NCBI GenBank assembly: GCA_907163375.1 | Contig: CAJQUW010008605.1 | Span: forward strand, 310,001-374,000 | Source: Prostheceraeus crozeri | Lineage: Eukaryota; Platyhelminthes; Polycladida; Euryleptidae | Reading direction: 5' to 3' | DNA length: 64,000 bases | Shown here: positions 10,606 to 21,287 of the stretch, piece by piece | How the letters are laid out: each line of letters opens with the position of its first letter | Numbering within the stretch: position 1 is the stretch's first letter | Program-made: the position numbers and the translations under genes | Notes under the pieces: model-generated | Seen by the model: the letters and a program-made list of their open reading frames with translations, nothing else | What the model was told of the DNA's origin: nothing | Databases searched by the model: none

Positions 10606-11370
10606 CCCTCACGAACATTTTTCATGAGAACTCATGAAATTTAATGCGGATTCATGAGATTTTTATGAGAGCTCATGAGGTTATGATGAATCTCATGATA
10701 TTCTCATAAGATAGTATTTAACTCATGATGTTCTCATGATGCCTTTATGAGAATATAATGAGTGGTAATAAGAACATTCATGAGGATAATATTTCATGAT
10801 GCGTTCATGAGAAAATCATGAGCATTCATGAGGTTTTTGTGGAAATGAGCTTATAAGTAGCAAGGTATGCATGTCAGCCGCGAAAGGGTAATGACATAAG
10901 AAGGCTTATTCAATCGATAAGAATCTCCAAGTTTTGTCTGTAAAGGATAAGAAGCAACAATATAGAATGTATCATAACGATCTGCAACAGCCGTCTCTAG
11001 ATGATGCATAGATAATTTGACTTTACAATTATATGCTGAAAATAGAGATATATACAATCACAATTCAAAATCTTGTCATGATAACAATACTGATTCTTTA
11101 TTGTGAATTCTGAATTAGCATTGTGAACATGGCGTGGTAATGATCAGGAGAAGGTGGTGGCGAGGCCAAGAATGCCTCAATGACTAAATGCCAGAAAAAT
11201 AAGTTCAGAAGTATGAAAGAGCAACTGTTAATTTATTAATGAGATTTTCATGACAAAATCATGAAAGTTTATGAGATATTTTCTGCGAAAAAATTCCAAA
11301 TCCGCATGAATTTTTATGAGATATATATGAGAAAAAATCTCATGAAAAATCATGAGGAATTTTCGTGGGG
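10606..11370. mobile_element. CATGAG-rich non-autonomous element with TA duplication (copy A)
   Basis: The ends CCCTCACGAACATTTTTCATG (10606) and the inverse of CCCCACGAAAATTCCTCATG (11370) are flanked by TA at 10604-10605 and 11371-11372. The first 240 bp and the last 140 bp are packed with TCATGA / CTCATGAG words in both orientations; the middle (about 10850-11220) is ordinary AT-rich DNA. About 765 bp with no transposase. TA targeting suggests a mariner-type MITE. The dense short inverted words could form many hairpins. Confidence 0.7.
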
Positions 11371-11530
11371 TAATACACACGGAATTCTTTAAAACAAAAG
11401 CTCTGATTTTCTGAAAATTGACTTTTTTATTGAAATTTTGGGGAATTAAGTGAAAATAATGATGGAGAGCATAAATAATTTAAATTATCAGAGGAATCAT
11501 GTTTATTTGTTACAATAAACAATATCTTGA

Positions 11531-12907
11531 CACTAGAAAGACCGAAGCTGTGATTAACCTAGGAAGACCATGGTGTCAATTTTGTTACCATCCATAAAAT
11601 TCTGAGTATTTTATATTATCAGAGGGTTTTATTAAAAATTTGAGCTCTAAATGCGATTTGATATTCAAACTTGAAGTCTTCAAGTTCAATTTCATCACAA
11701 TTTTCCATGACATATTGAGTGTGTGCTCAACTGTAAGCTGATAGGCCTAATGAGACATAATCACGCAAAACTGAAGTTGTTACCAGTATCAACCATGCAT
11801 TTTTGCTATCTACCGTTACACACGTATGTGCATACTATTTCCAATAATATCCACAATATTGACAATAGCTTCAAGGTATCCCTTCTCTTATTTCAACTGT
11901 TTGGATAAAACATTGTAGGCCCAGTGACTTCAAAGTTTGCCTGCATCATGGCACTACACATTCCCTTCGTGGATCGCGTACATGATACCCTCCACAATTT
12001 CTGCAAGAACATCATTAATCGTAGAGCTTCTTACAACCTGCCTGCAAGGATTTCCTTCTTATGTGGCAGATGAAGCAGATGGATGATCATACTCATGACA
12101 TCAGTACACATGCTTTCCATTGAGAATTTTACCAACTCATCGATGAGCAAGAGAAAGAAACTCCTTCGCGAAATTGTATACACTTTGACAATTCTTTTAT
12201 GAAAGTTCAACTGCTGAACCCGAGGATGTTTGACCATTCGATAAAAGGCCATCAACGTGAGGCTGAATGAACCGGTGACGTGACATATGGTTGAAACGTC
12301 AACACGACCATTTTATTCACTTTGCAGAAGTACAATTATGGAGACATTTTTGCCATCAGATGAAAATGAAGATCAGCGACAAACCGACATCCAATTTTGC
12401 ATTGGTAATGCACAAGCATATATGAATTATCTTGTTGCCTATAGAAATTTGTTATACGAGCTAATTGCTACGTAGAGACTGCAGAAACTATCTATGCGGC
12501 GAGTTTACATTGTTCGATCTAAATGTACCAACTAATACAGTGTAATTGACTTCAGGTACCGAGCAAGGCGTGAGGACATGAAAAAATTGTCAAATAAAAC
12601 ATTCCATCCGAAGCCAAGAATATGTGTAGTTACACTACACTCCTTGTATATGACCGATTCTAAATTGCTCAATGCTTCATAAACAAATTCAATTGTGGTA
12701 TCAAAACTGATAACATGGTCTTTGTAGGTAAACGTGTTGTCATGGACCCCAAAAATACAAAAGTAGTTTTTAGTGTATCCGATATGCTTAGCACAGCAAA
12801 TCAGGAAATTTCTGGACGCCAAATAATGATTCGACTCGATCTGCTACTGTTTTGACATGTCAACAGTTGGTTTGGTGTCAAAAAGAGACACGTTATTCTT
12901 TCTAGTG
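11531..12907 (-). mobile_element. old, internally deleted piggyBac relic (copy A)
   Basis: CACTAGAAAGACCG at 11531 and TCTTTCTAGTG ending at 12907 are the same terminal repeat as the piggyBac at 18628-21203. The flanks are TTGA on the left and CTTAA on the right, i.e. eroded TTAA. On the minus strand, 12822-12532 carries the second catalytic Asp region: ILGFGWNVLFDNFFMSSRLA then RYLKS. In copy B it runs on to GTVLVGTFRSNN, the usual piggyBac continuation. The N-terminus and first Asp are missing. A weaker minus-strand frame (12255-12031) may be the C-terminal part. It is present in both copies, so it is older than the duplication. Confidence 0.75.
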
Positions 12908-12912
12908 CTTAA

Positions 12913-14028
12913 TCATAAAGTTGCCACTATTTATAGTTTCGGAGAAGAGGCTGGTAGTTCAATGTTTCCCCTACATATAGTCAAAGCACTGACCATAATT
13001 TTGCTCAAATCCTGAGCACTATCATTATCACAGGCGAGATAATGAGTATAAGTCAGATACATGTGAAAAGAAAATGCGGAATCAGAAGAGTCTTTCTCAA
13101 GTCCCGAATCGCATGGAGATGACAGAAACACGGTACGACAGAAGGAGGGACATTGCATTCTGCTCAATATCGTTCGAATTCAAAACTATCGAATTCGTCT
13201 CAATTTACAGCAGGCGATCAATAAAGACTGGGCGATTATTCGTAAATTCCTTTTGACTTATGAATAAATTAAAACATTTACATTCATGAATCGGTTGCAA
13301 ATACTGCAGATATTTGATTTTTTTCAAAATTTGAATACAATATTTAATATTGTATTATAAAAATATAAATTATGTAATTATAATATTGTAATATTTAAAT
13401 ACACTCAACTGTAACGTTTTCCTCCATATAAATGTTCGTTACGCAATCAATCTTTGCATGCAGCATCAGCTCAGTATCAAGGAATTCTTATATGAATCTC
13501 AAAGGGTGACTGGCATGTAGAACGGAGCTACATGGCTCTAAAGATGGTGGAAACATAGGGTCCGCTAAAAGACACAGAAAAATTAAACTTATCTCACAAC
13601 TTCATGTATTCTTGTTACCCGCAATAACTATGATAATTGTGCTGCTGTATATCAGTATGGTTCACATTTGTGATATTAAGCGGTAACCAGAATATTGAAA
13701 GCTACATCAGGCTTTCGAAAAACGTGCTTTTTCAAAAAATGCCGAAAATGGTTGTTTTCAAGATGGGCTATCTTTTTTCTATATACCAGTTTTGACTCCA
13801 AATTGATGCTGAAACTCAGAAACATGGCCAATTCCTTTTAGAAGAAATTTGATCTGCTATCCGATAGTTAGAGTGGTATCAATTGGCCAATTTTGATTTT
13901 GCTCATTTTTTCAATATATGATGTCAACATTTTATAAGTAGTATCGAGATGTAGCATTTATAGTACAATAGCACTTGAAAACCTTAAGTTGGTGTGCAGA
14001 AAGACATTATTCCTTTTGATAGATATTA
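12913..14028. other. unassigned AT-rich stretch between piggyBac relic and Tc1 element
   Basis: The sequence includes a very AT-rich core near 13310-13400 (ATTTAATATTGTATTAT and similar). Short frames at 12931-13167 and 13074-13256 have no recognisable motif. Its partner in copy B is 52318-53439. Confidence 0.4.
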
Positions 14029-14030
14029 TA

Positions 14031-15531
14031 CAGATTGTTTCATAAAAATGGATCACCCTTAAACATCGCATTAACTTCAACTTTGTCTAACTCCGCCAAA
14101 CTTGAACGAATTTCTCTGAAATTTGGAAGATGTGTCAGTTGTGCTTACTAATATCATTGTTGGAAATTTCAAGCATGAATATTGAGTTGTTTTCCTGTTA
14201 TAGATAAAAAAGTAGTAGATAATTTGATCTTCATTTAGCAATGTTACACAAAATCATACCTCACTCTTATGAAATTACATTTGTTTCCTTTGTTATGTAA
14301 TATGTTGTTCTACAAGCCAAAAGCTATCAAGCAAAACAAAGATAAAGAAAATCGGTCAATCAGAGCCAGTATAGCACCATTATTCATCAACAATAATGTA
14401 ACTGCTACATGTGATTAACTGGACTTCATGTTCCATAGCTTCCTGACTTCGTTGCGGTGGTGTTGGCAGCACTCCTGATTGCTTTCAGCTAGAAATCTAT
14501 CTCTTACCGGTTGAAAACAATACAAAGCACAAATGAACAATAGCGAGATCGCATTCACAAAAGGCAAAGTGTCAGCCTTGCCAGAACTAGGTTTTTCTTT
14601 GCGAGCTACAAGCAAGCGACTAAATGTCCCTTACACAAATGTGCATCGATGGCATAATGATGATTTTCGACTCTGTCGTAAAGAGGGCTCTGGCCGTCCA
14701 CGCAAAACATCCAAACGTAGAGACCGCCTAATTTTGAGATTTGTTAAAGTTGATCCAAGTCTCTCGTTAACTGAGATGGCTGCACTAGACTCGTCTATTT
14801 CTAAGTCCATTATTCGTAGAAGACTTATTGAGTCGAATTTCAAGAGCTGTAAGAGGCCCTCTCAGATCGAATTATCAGATCACCATACAAAAAGACGTCT
14901 CAGATGGGCAATGAGTCATTGTCACTGGCGAAATCAATGGGATCGGGTTGTCTGGTCTGATGAGGCATCAGTCCGTCTGAAGGATAGTGATGGTCGATTG
15001 AGATTATGGATAAAATCTGATCAGGAAATTCCGAGACATTTACATCGTCCCCGGGTACAAGGTGGTTATTTATGGATGATAATGCTACGTGTCACAGGAG
15101 TAGTAGAGTCAACTTATGCAAGTCTCAATTAGGGCTTAGTCTCACTCTTGGCCAGCTCGTTCTCCTGATCTGAATCCCATAGAAAATGTATGGAGTATTC
15201 TAAAACGTAACGTTCGTGGTTCACTGCTACCTACAGATGGCGTATCACAACTTACGTCACTGTTAAAAAGAGAGTGGAGAAAGTTAGATCCGTCAAAAAT
15301 CAACGATATCATCGAATCAATGCCTAGACGAATTGGTAATGTCATTGACAATAAGGAGGGCCACAAAATATTAGCTTCTTAAGAACCGTTGCTGTATCAT
15401 AGCTTATCAGATTATTTTAGGACATTTAAATATATTAGGGACATGAAATAATATGAACAATGCTTTCTGTATCATACTTATGTTTTATTTAGTCAAATTT
15501 TAGGATGATCCACTTTTTATGAAACGGACTG
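14031..15531 (+). mobile_element. Tc1/mariner element with TA duplication
   Basis: TA at 14029-14030 and 15532-15533 flanks 1501 bp with inverted ends CAGATTGTTTCATAAAAATG (14031) and the inverse of CAGTCCGTTTCATAAAAAGT (15531), an imperfect match of about 30 bp. Copy B has the exact empty site at 53440-53441 (AGATATTA-TA-TATGAAAC). Target, ends, size and a DD34E-type transposase identify Tc1. Confidence 0.95.
14533..15382 (+). pseudogene. Tc1-like transposase, broken and internally deleted
   Basis: A cut-and-paste transposase. The N-terminal helix-turn-helix (GFSLRATSKRLNVPYTNVHR) is followed by a GRPRKTSKRRDR linker, a second HTH and the first catalytic Asp in WDRVVWSDEASV. The frame is open to 15132. 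After RVQGGY about 45 residues of the core are missing; the sequence jumps to the second Asp region (DDNATCHRS), now in another frame. A further shift precedes WPARSPDLNPIENVW with the catalytic Glu, and the protein would end at 15382 (HKILAS). The spacing between the second Asp and the Glu is consistent with DD34E. It cannot be active as it stands. Confidence 0.9.
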
Positions 15532-15533
15532 TA

Positions 15534-15790
15534 TATGAAACTTTGATATATTGCAATAGAGCCAGGTATGGCTTTCGATGTTCGAGTTTTGTTGAATTAG
15601 ATATACTTTATCAATCAACATTCGACATACAAGAAGTCTTCTACCATTACGCAGACGCTGAGCGACCTATTATAACTCTTTTGTAAAATACTCGATGTAT
15701 ACATGACTTTGCCTTTGTGTATTTCACCTGTCCTGTCATTACCGCCTTTTGTTTTGACAAAATAAAGAATTATTATTATTATTATTATCG
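15534..15790 (+). other. possible LINE or gene 3' end with AATAAAG and (ATT)n tail (copy A)
   Basis: The stretch ends ACAAAATAAAGAATT followed by an ATT microsatellite (15768-15788). An AATAAA signal directly before a simple trinucleotide tail is typical of some LINE 3' ends. In copy B, without the Tc1 insertion, the upstream sequence forms a 64-residue frame (53400-53594) with no recognised motif. It could instead be a host terminal exon. The partner in copy B is 53442-53698. Confidence 0.35.
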
Positions 15791-17160
15791 ACATTGTGCT
15801 TTTGAATAGTCAAGTTTTTGCGAAATACTCAGGATAGATTTAGCATACTGTTTTCTGAAGTAATCAATTGCTTTTAAGAATTTCAATTATCCTAATAATG
15901 AGATATCATTCGCAGCGAACCTGAGAAGAGCCAAAATGAATGAATTTCATGTTGTGATCATGTAAATAGCTTTTGACTGACTCACTATTGCAGAATGTTT
16001 TCTGAGTGAAACCCACGAACCATTGATATTGTTGGTAATATATATAGTTGGTAATCTTTTAGGCTGTTGACAGATCTGATATCTATGAATGTCACCAAAG
16101 TAAAAGGATCTGATTAATTGCAATCAGCAAACCAACCTGCTCAGTTATCAGTCTAACATTAAAACAAGAATGATAGGTTCAACTATAGGTGCAAACGATC
16201 AGTGCAATATCATGTTATTAACCCTTTCATGCATATTGTACTCTGTTGAGGACATTTTGACCACATGTTTTGGGAAATATTGATCCCAAAGCGGCAAAAA
16301 TTTGTAACCAAAAGAATGAGGAGATCAATGCGCTTCTAATGGCATCTCTCTTGACTTCGTACAATCCCTAGAACGCCCGCAAATTGCATTTGGAGAAAAT
16401 CTTTTCAGTATATTCCCTTCGGACGAAAGACGTGGTTGTGATCTCATCTGAAGTACTAAACATAGTGTCACATCAATCACGTATAAACAAATTATGGAAT
16501 TCTACCGAATCTTGGTGTTCGAGTCAGATGCATGCATTCATTGGAGAACGCTCATCATTTGATCGCAGTCTTGCCTGAACGTCAGACATCTGCTACTGTT
16601 GACGTAGTGGCCTCTCTGACATAAAGCGAATCCAGGAACAATTGGGTTGCGCTTCCCTTACTATATTTAGATACCGCTCTTCGATCAATAATCGTGTAGA
16701 ATTACATTGCAAAAATTGGAGAAGGCAAAGCATCATGTCTACCGGAAAAGTCAAAATTGGCGCGGGCGCGTGCGCTTACTGCTTCACGCACACACAACTC
16801 TATTTCGCTCTGTCTGAACATCAATGCTCCGTCTGAACACACGACCAGCTTGTGTGTCTAATTGTTCGAAGAAAGCAGCTGTGATTCGAGCACCCTGTTC
16901 AATGAGGTTGAGAATCTGACTTTGAGACGGACAGCTGTGCACAGCTGTCACGAGAAGCTATCGAATTTAAATGAATGATGACACTTTTCATTTTTATAAT
17001 TGTTGGAAAATTATTTTTTAAGGATGCGCCGAAGGCCTCGCAGGTTCGGAGAAGACGCCACTGATTATATTGTTTCTATTTACAACAACGCAAAGGTGCA
17101 ATGATGGTATTTTGAGATTATCAGACGTTAACAACTGTAATAATATTATCCATAAATTCC
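15791..17160. other. unassigned stretch of copy A
   Basis: No gene was recognised. A piggyBac-like terminal word (TTAACCCTTTCATGCATATT) lies at about 16219 without a recognisable partner. Relative to copy B about 630 bp (54325-54965) is missing near 16400. Short frames near 16384-16578 and 16642-16836 have no motif. The partner in copy B is about 53699-55735. Confidence 0.4.
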
Positions 17161-18085
17161 ATTAAAAAAGCGGACCACCTAAATTTCACTGAGATTCAAT
17201 CGATTCTCAGTCGTGTCGCACAACAACATGCCATACATCATATAGAGCGTGCATTTTCAGCTTTGAAATGAGCTATGATAGACTTGCATCCATTATTGTA
17301 TTTTCTGAGCAGTTCTCAAAAAATGAAAATCATTCAATTTACAACTCACAATTTTTCAAAAAGAAAACATATGAGTGTGATAATGAATCAGACACGGAGA
17401 GAACGAACATTTTCTGAGCTATCCTTTGCCATACTGGTCATCAAAATTGGTAAACTGATGAAAAATGAGTGATATCGTGAAGTTATCACAAAATTATGAC
17501 CTTTTTGGTTGAAAATGTTATATTCTCAATTTTCATCAAAAATGTTCATCTTTGGTATCTTCAGAATCCTTGCGATGTAAAGAGTATGAATATATAAGTT
17601 CAATAGTTCTTTTTTCAAACTTCTTCAACATTTTTTCTCATTTCCGCAAAAATAGACAAACACCATAAGCTGAATTAATGTTCAAAACAAGACAATTGAG
17701 GCAGGGTTGTCTTTGTTCATTCATAGCAGCTGGCGATTGCTTACCTTCATTTTTTGTTTACTTTGTTTAATTTTTTATCAGTTCACCGATTTTGATGAAC
17801 AGTATGTCAAAAGAGAGCTCAGAAAATGTTTGTTCCCTCCGTATCTGATTCATTATCATACTCATTTGTTTTCTTTTTGAAAAATTGCGATTTGTAAATT
17901 GAATGATTTTCATTTTTTGACCACTGATCAGAAAATGCAATAACGAATGCAAGTCTATCATAGCTCATTTCAAATCTGAGAATGCAGCTCTCGAATAATG
18001 TATAGCATGTTGTTGTGCGACACGATTGAAAGGCATGAGAATCGACTGAATCTGAATGAAATTTAGGTGGTCCGCTTTTTATGTT
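17160..18085. mobile_element. foldback repeat with about 320-bp arms (copy A)
   Basis: AAAAAGCGGACCACCTAAAT at 17160 is repeated inverted, ending near 18085. The arms, about 320-340 bp, include the word GTCGCACAACAACATG and a long GATAGACTTGCATCC region. The spacer is about 265 bp (17500-17765). Each arm opens a similar short frame (MIDLHPLLYFL and MIDLHSLLHFL). A longer minus-strand frame over the right arm (17819-18163) is lysine- and serine-rich with no known domain. It could form a stable hairpin; the outer GCGGACCACCTAAATTTCA word resembles Tc1-type termini. Present in both copies. Confidence 0.7.
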
Positions 18086-18199
18086 CATCTCGGTAGAAGA
18101 CATAGAGATCAAGTTAAGTTGTTTCCTTATAATTCTTCTTTTCTTCCGACTTCTTAGACACACCTACACATCTCACACATTGCACATCAAACTCATGCA

Positions 18200-18490
18200 A
18201 TGCAAAGCACTACTCCTGTATCCAATCTAGCGGTTCCTATACTTTCGGCAATACCGCCAGTTGCTGATGTTCCGATTATGCCTCATTCTGAAGTCTCAGC
18301 TACAGCAGATACCTTGCCACCTGCTGTTCCAATGCCTCCATCGACAGTTCGAGCATCTCAGCCACAGGCTTCATCTCCTGTTTCCTCTAGTCCCAATGTA
18401 AAAAAAGTACCGCATCAAATGTGCCGCAGTCAGAGAATGCACAAGCCTCCTGTGAAGTTAAGTGACTTCCCTAACGGAGGGGAATTGTGA
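18200..18490 (+). pseudogene. possible C-terminal tail of an LTR-retroelement pol (fossil)
   Basis: The 96-residue frame is rich in Pro, Ser, Ala and Val and ends RSQRMHKPPVKLSDFP. A low-complexity tail ending in an R-S-x-R-x-x-K-P-P word is common at the C-terminus of gypsy-like polyproteins. No other retroelement part is adjacent in the same orientation, so this is at most a fragment. Most of it is absent from copy B. Confidence 0.3.
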
Positions 18491-18623
18491 CAATGGAGCT
18501 TCAGCTGATAGAAACGAAACTCACTTTTGAATTTAATGCAAATATTCAAGTATCATTTTTCCTCGATCATCGCCTCCTCGTTGAATTCGCTATATTTTAT
18601 AATGGAAGTTAGTGCATTTGATT

Positions 18624-21207
18624 TTAACACTAGAAAGACCAACTTTTTTTATTACCGTTAAAGACCGTTGGGTCAATTGACCCCTTATATTGAAAAGCAT
18701 TATGTATGAATTGAAGTTTTGCTATATTGATGTGAAAACGCAAAAAAATCACGATACTGATTACAATTCAGTTTTAAATTTATTGGGATTGTTTGCAAAA
18801 GTTATAGCTTTCAAACCTTCGGATCGGATTGAATTACTCCGATGGTAGAATGCACAAATGATCGATTGGTGAGGAGCACTTGCCACATACGAACTTTTCA
18901 CATGAGGAGCACAACAATTTTTTTTGTTTGACTTGCAAATCTCACATCTTGTTCGCAAATTGGATAAATCACTGCGATTGACTTGAAGGCGCAATGTAGA
19001 AATATGGTAATGCGGTCGTTTTCTGGATTTTGCTTTGGAACAAAGTACTTGTCCAATGTGCAACATGAAATCACGTCGGGATTTTGCATTTGGCATAATA
19101 ATCTCTCGTGCCAAGACGAAAGAGTTCAAACACAAAATGTCTAACAAGTTGTAGAATACAGCGAGAGTCCATCTTCTTGAGGCGCATTTTGTCGAATACA
19201 ACCGTAGCATCTGATCTGCAGTATCTACTTTTACAGTTATCATTTTTGGTTTTTTCTTCGGATCATTTCTATCGACAATGGCTGATCGATGTTCTGTTGA
19301 CAAAACAAACACGGTCTGGCTTGGCTTGCCTTTATAAGCAACGATCAGTTGATCTTCCGATTTCAAGAATGTGGATGTATGAACTGGTACCTGCTTTGAA
19401 GAGAATTGTTTCACAATTTCTCGTGGAATCTCGCATGTATTTGGTCAGACAGTTCCAAGAAGGGTCACGTTTTTTGCTGAAGACTTTTAGCCAATGAACA
19501 CGAGGTGAAAAAGTTATCAGATGTCACAGAAATTCCACTGCCAAAATATGATTCATTCAAATTCAAAACAGCGGACTCGATCGGGAAGAGAAACTCGGCT
19601 ATCACTCTGATCATCTCTTCCGGTGCATGGTATCGCTTTCAGAACATACTTTGTCAGTAAGTCACATATAATCCAAAACTTTATTCCAAGCTTATCGGGT
19701 TTGGTTGCATTATACTGCAAAAAGGGACAACGACATTTACATGGGAATAATTGCTCATCCACAGTAGCATGTTCTCCAGGAAAGAAAGCTTCTTCACATT
19801 CTTTTTGATTACTGTATCCCATAACTGCTGTATCGTGGCATCTTTGTTCACATGCCTTCTTTCAGCTCTGCTGCTCTTATCGTCAAATTGGATGTAACGT
19901 TTGATTTCTTTGTATCTATTTCGACTCATCGTCTGTTGAAAAATATTTATACCATATTCTTGACTCCAGAAAGATGAAAGAGGTTGATTCTTTCCTTGTA
20001 GTACACCTCGTATTATAATCAAGCCAACGAATGCAAGCATGTAATTTTCTGTTGTGTTTCAAAATTGTTGTTTCCTTGGCGCGTAGCCTCGGCCATTGTG
20101 AAGTCACGAATTTTGACGCATATTATCTTTTCCAAGAAGTTCTATGAAGATATCATGCTCGTCATCCACCCGATTCAATATATAACGTGTAGGACCTGCT
20201 TCGTGTCTTACTATATTTCTCGCAGGAGTTCTTTCTCTTGTATTGGCACTATCAATATTCACTTCAGTCCAACAAGTACCGTCAGGTGACGTGAAATGTA
20301 GAATTTCATCTGTATGATTCGCACTGTTATCTGTTTCAGAAGAAGATTCGCTTCTCTCCATAACTTCGTCATCTTCGCCGTCGCTCACTACAGGAGATAG
20401 AATGTAGTGGAGTCATTTTCATTTTCGTCATCGTCACTTTGATAACTATCGTCGTAATCAGAGTCAATGCTCGAAATAAGCTGTTGAGCTATTTCAGCAG
20501 CTGTACGTCTTGAACGTGAAGCCATCAAACACCAAGTGAAGCGTAGAAACTGACTAAGTGACTAACACGCTGAGTGCAACAAAAAGGATCGATAAACCAC
20601 TTCTAAACTCTCAATATCTGCTAGCTCGCAGTTATCACATGACAGAATGTCTGTCACGTGTTGTCATAGAAATCGGACGATGTGAAGTCAGCTCTTCATA
20701 CAAAAATCTGTCATTCATTTCATCCATAGAGATCGGATCTAACTCTTTACATAAAAGTCATCACTACATTCTTAGCCGCATGTTGAGTTCAAACAGGATA
20801 ATGTGAATCTACGATCGAATACCATGAAGAACAAACATGCATGAAAACATTTTCAAAATACGTCATAAAGAAACATCAATCAGAACTAAACAAATTCGGT
20901 TTGACGCATCAATCAATTAGTCAGGACACTCTGATTTTGAATTACATTGCTTCTACAAGTTGACTTGCCTTCGTCGCCTTGAGAACATCATTTATGGGTC
21001 AATTGACCCATCGGTCATTGACGTACAATCACAAATTTAAATCGAAACTAACGGGAAAATGAAGGAATTACTATGTTGATTTTGTGTAACTTAAAGTTTT
21101 AGGAAACGTCAAGGAAGATCGGTGCGCTACAGTTACTCATCACATTTTTATGAATATGCTTACCATCAATTCTGGGTCAATTGACCCAACGGTCTTTCTA
21201 GTGTTAA
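18624..21207 (-). mobile_element. piggyBac element 2, complete ends, TTAA duplication
   Basis: TTAA at 18624-18627 and 21204-21207 flanks 2576 bp with inverted ends CACTAGAAAGACC (18628-18640) and GGTCTTTCTAGTG (21191-21203). The palindrome GGGTCAATTGACCC occurs at 18670-18683, 20996-21009 and 21174-21187 and is likely part of the transposase-binding ends. Copy B lacks the element, and its equivalent site reads TTGA (56888-56891) rather than TTAA. Confidence 0.95.
18761..20524 (-). pseudogene. piggyBac transposase 2, broken
   Basis: The likely start is at 20524 (MASRSRRTAAEIAQQL) followed by the acidic run SDDDENEND. A second N-terminal frame (20388-20104) has SPDGTCWTEVN and TPARNIVRHEAGPT, the family's pre-catalytic segment. 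Then come RYKEIKRYIQFDDKSSRAER, the first catalytic Asp in HATVDEQLFPCKCRCPF, the second in TSDNFFTSCSLAKSL (about 19500-19560), and the third in KVDTADQMLRLYSTK with RRWTLAVFYNLLDIL (in 19414-18761). The C-terminal zinc-binding tail (RCEICKSNKKNCC) ends at 18761. The reading frame changes several times and there is at least one stop in the N-terminus, so it cannot be translated whole. Confidence 0.9.
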
Positions 21208-21287
21208 TAAATATTGCCACATTAAAGTTGAGTGACATCATTCTATCAATTATTTTCTTACAAATGTTTAATGCTATCATAAGTTGT

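Noticed and set aside
10606-11370. Regularly repeated CATGAG words as a possible CRISPR-like or satellite array
   Set aside because: Spacing is irregular, both orientations are mixed, there are no unique spacers of equal length, and the region is bounded by inverted ends with TA flanks in a eukaryotic context.
16217-16270. TTAACCCTTTCATGCATATT as a piggyBac end (also at 54149)
   Set aside because: No inverted partner and no adjacent transposase were found in either copy.
18200-18490. The proline/serine-rich frame as a host low-complexity protein
   Set aside because: The R-S-x-R...K-P-P ending fits retroelement polyprotein tails better, and most of it is deleted from the partner copy; kept only as a tentative fossil.
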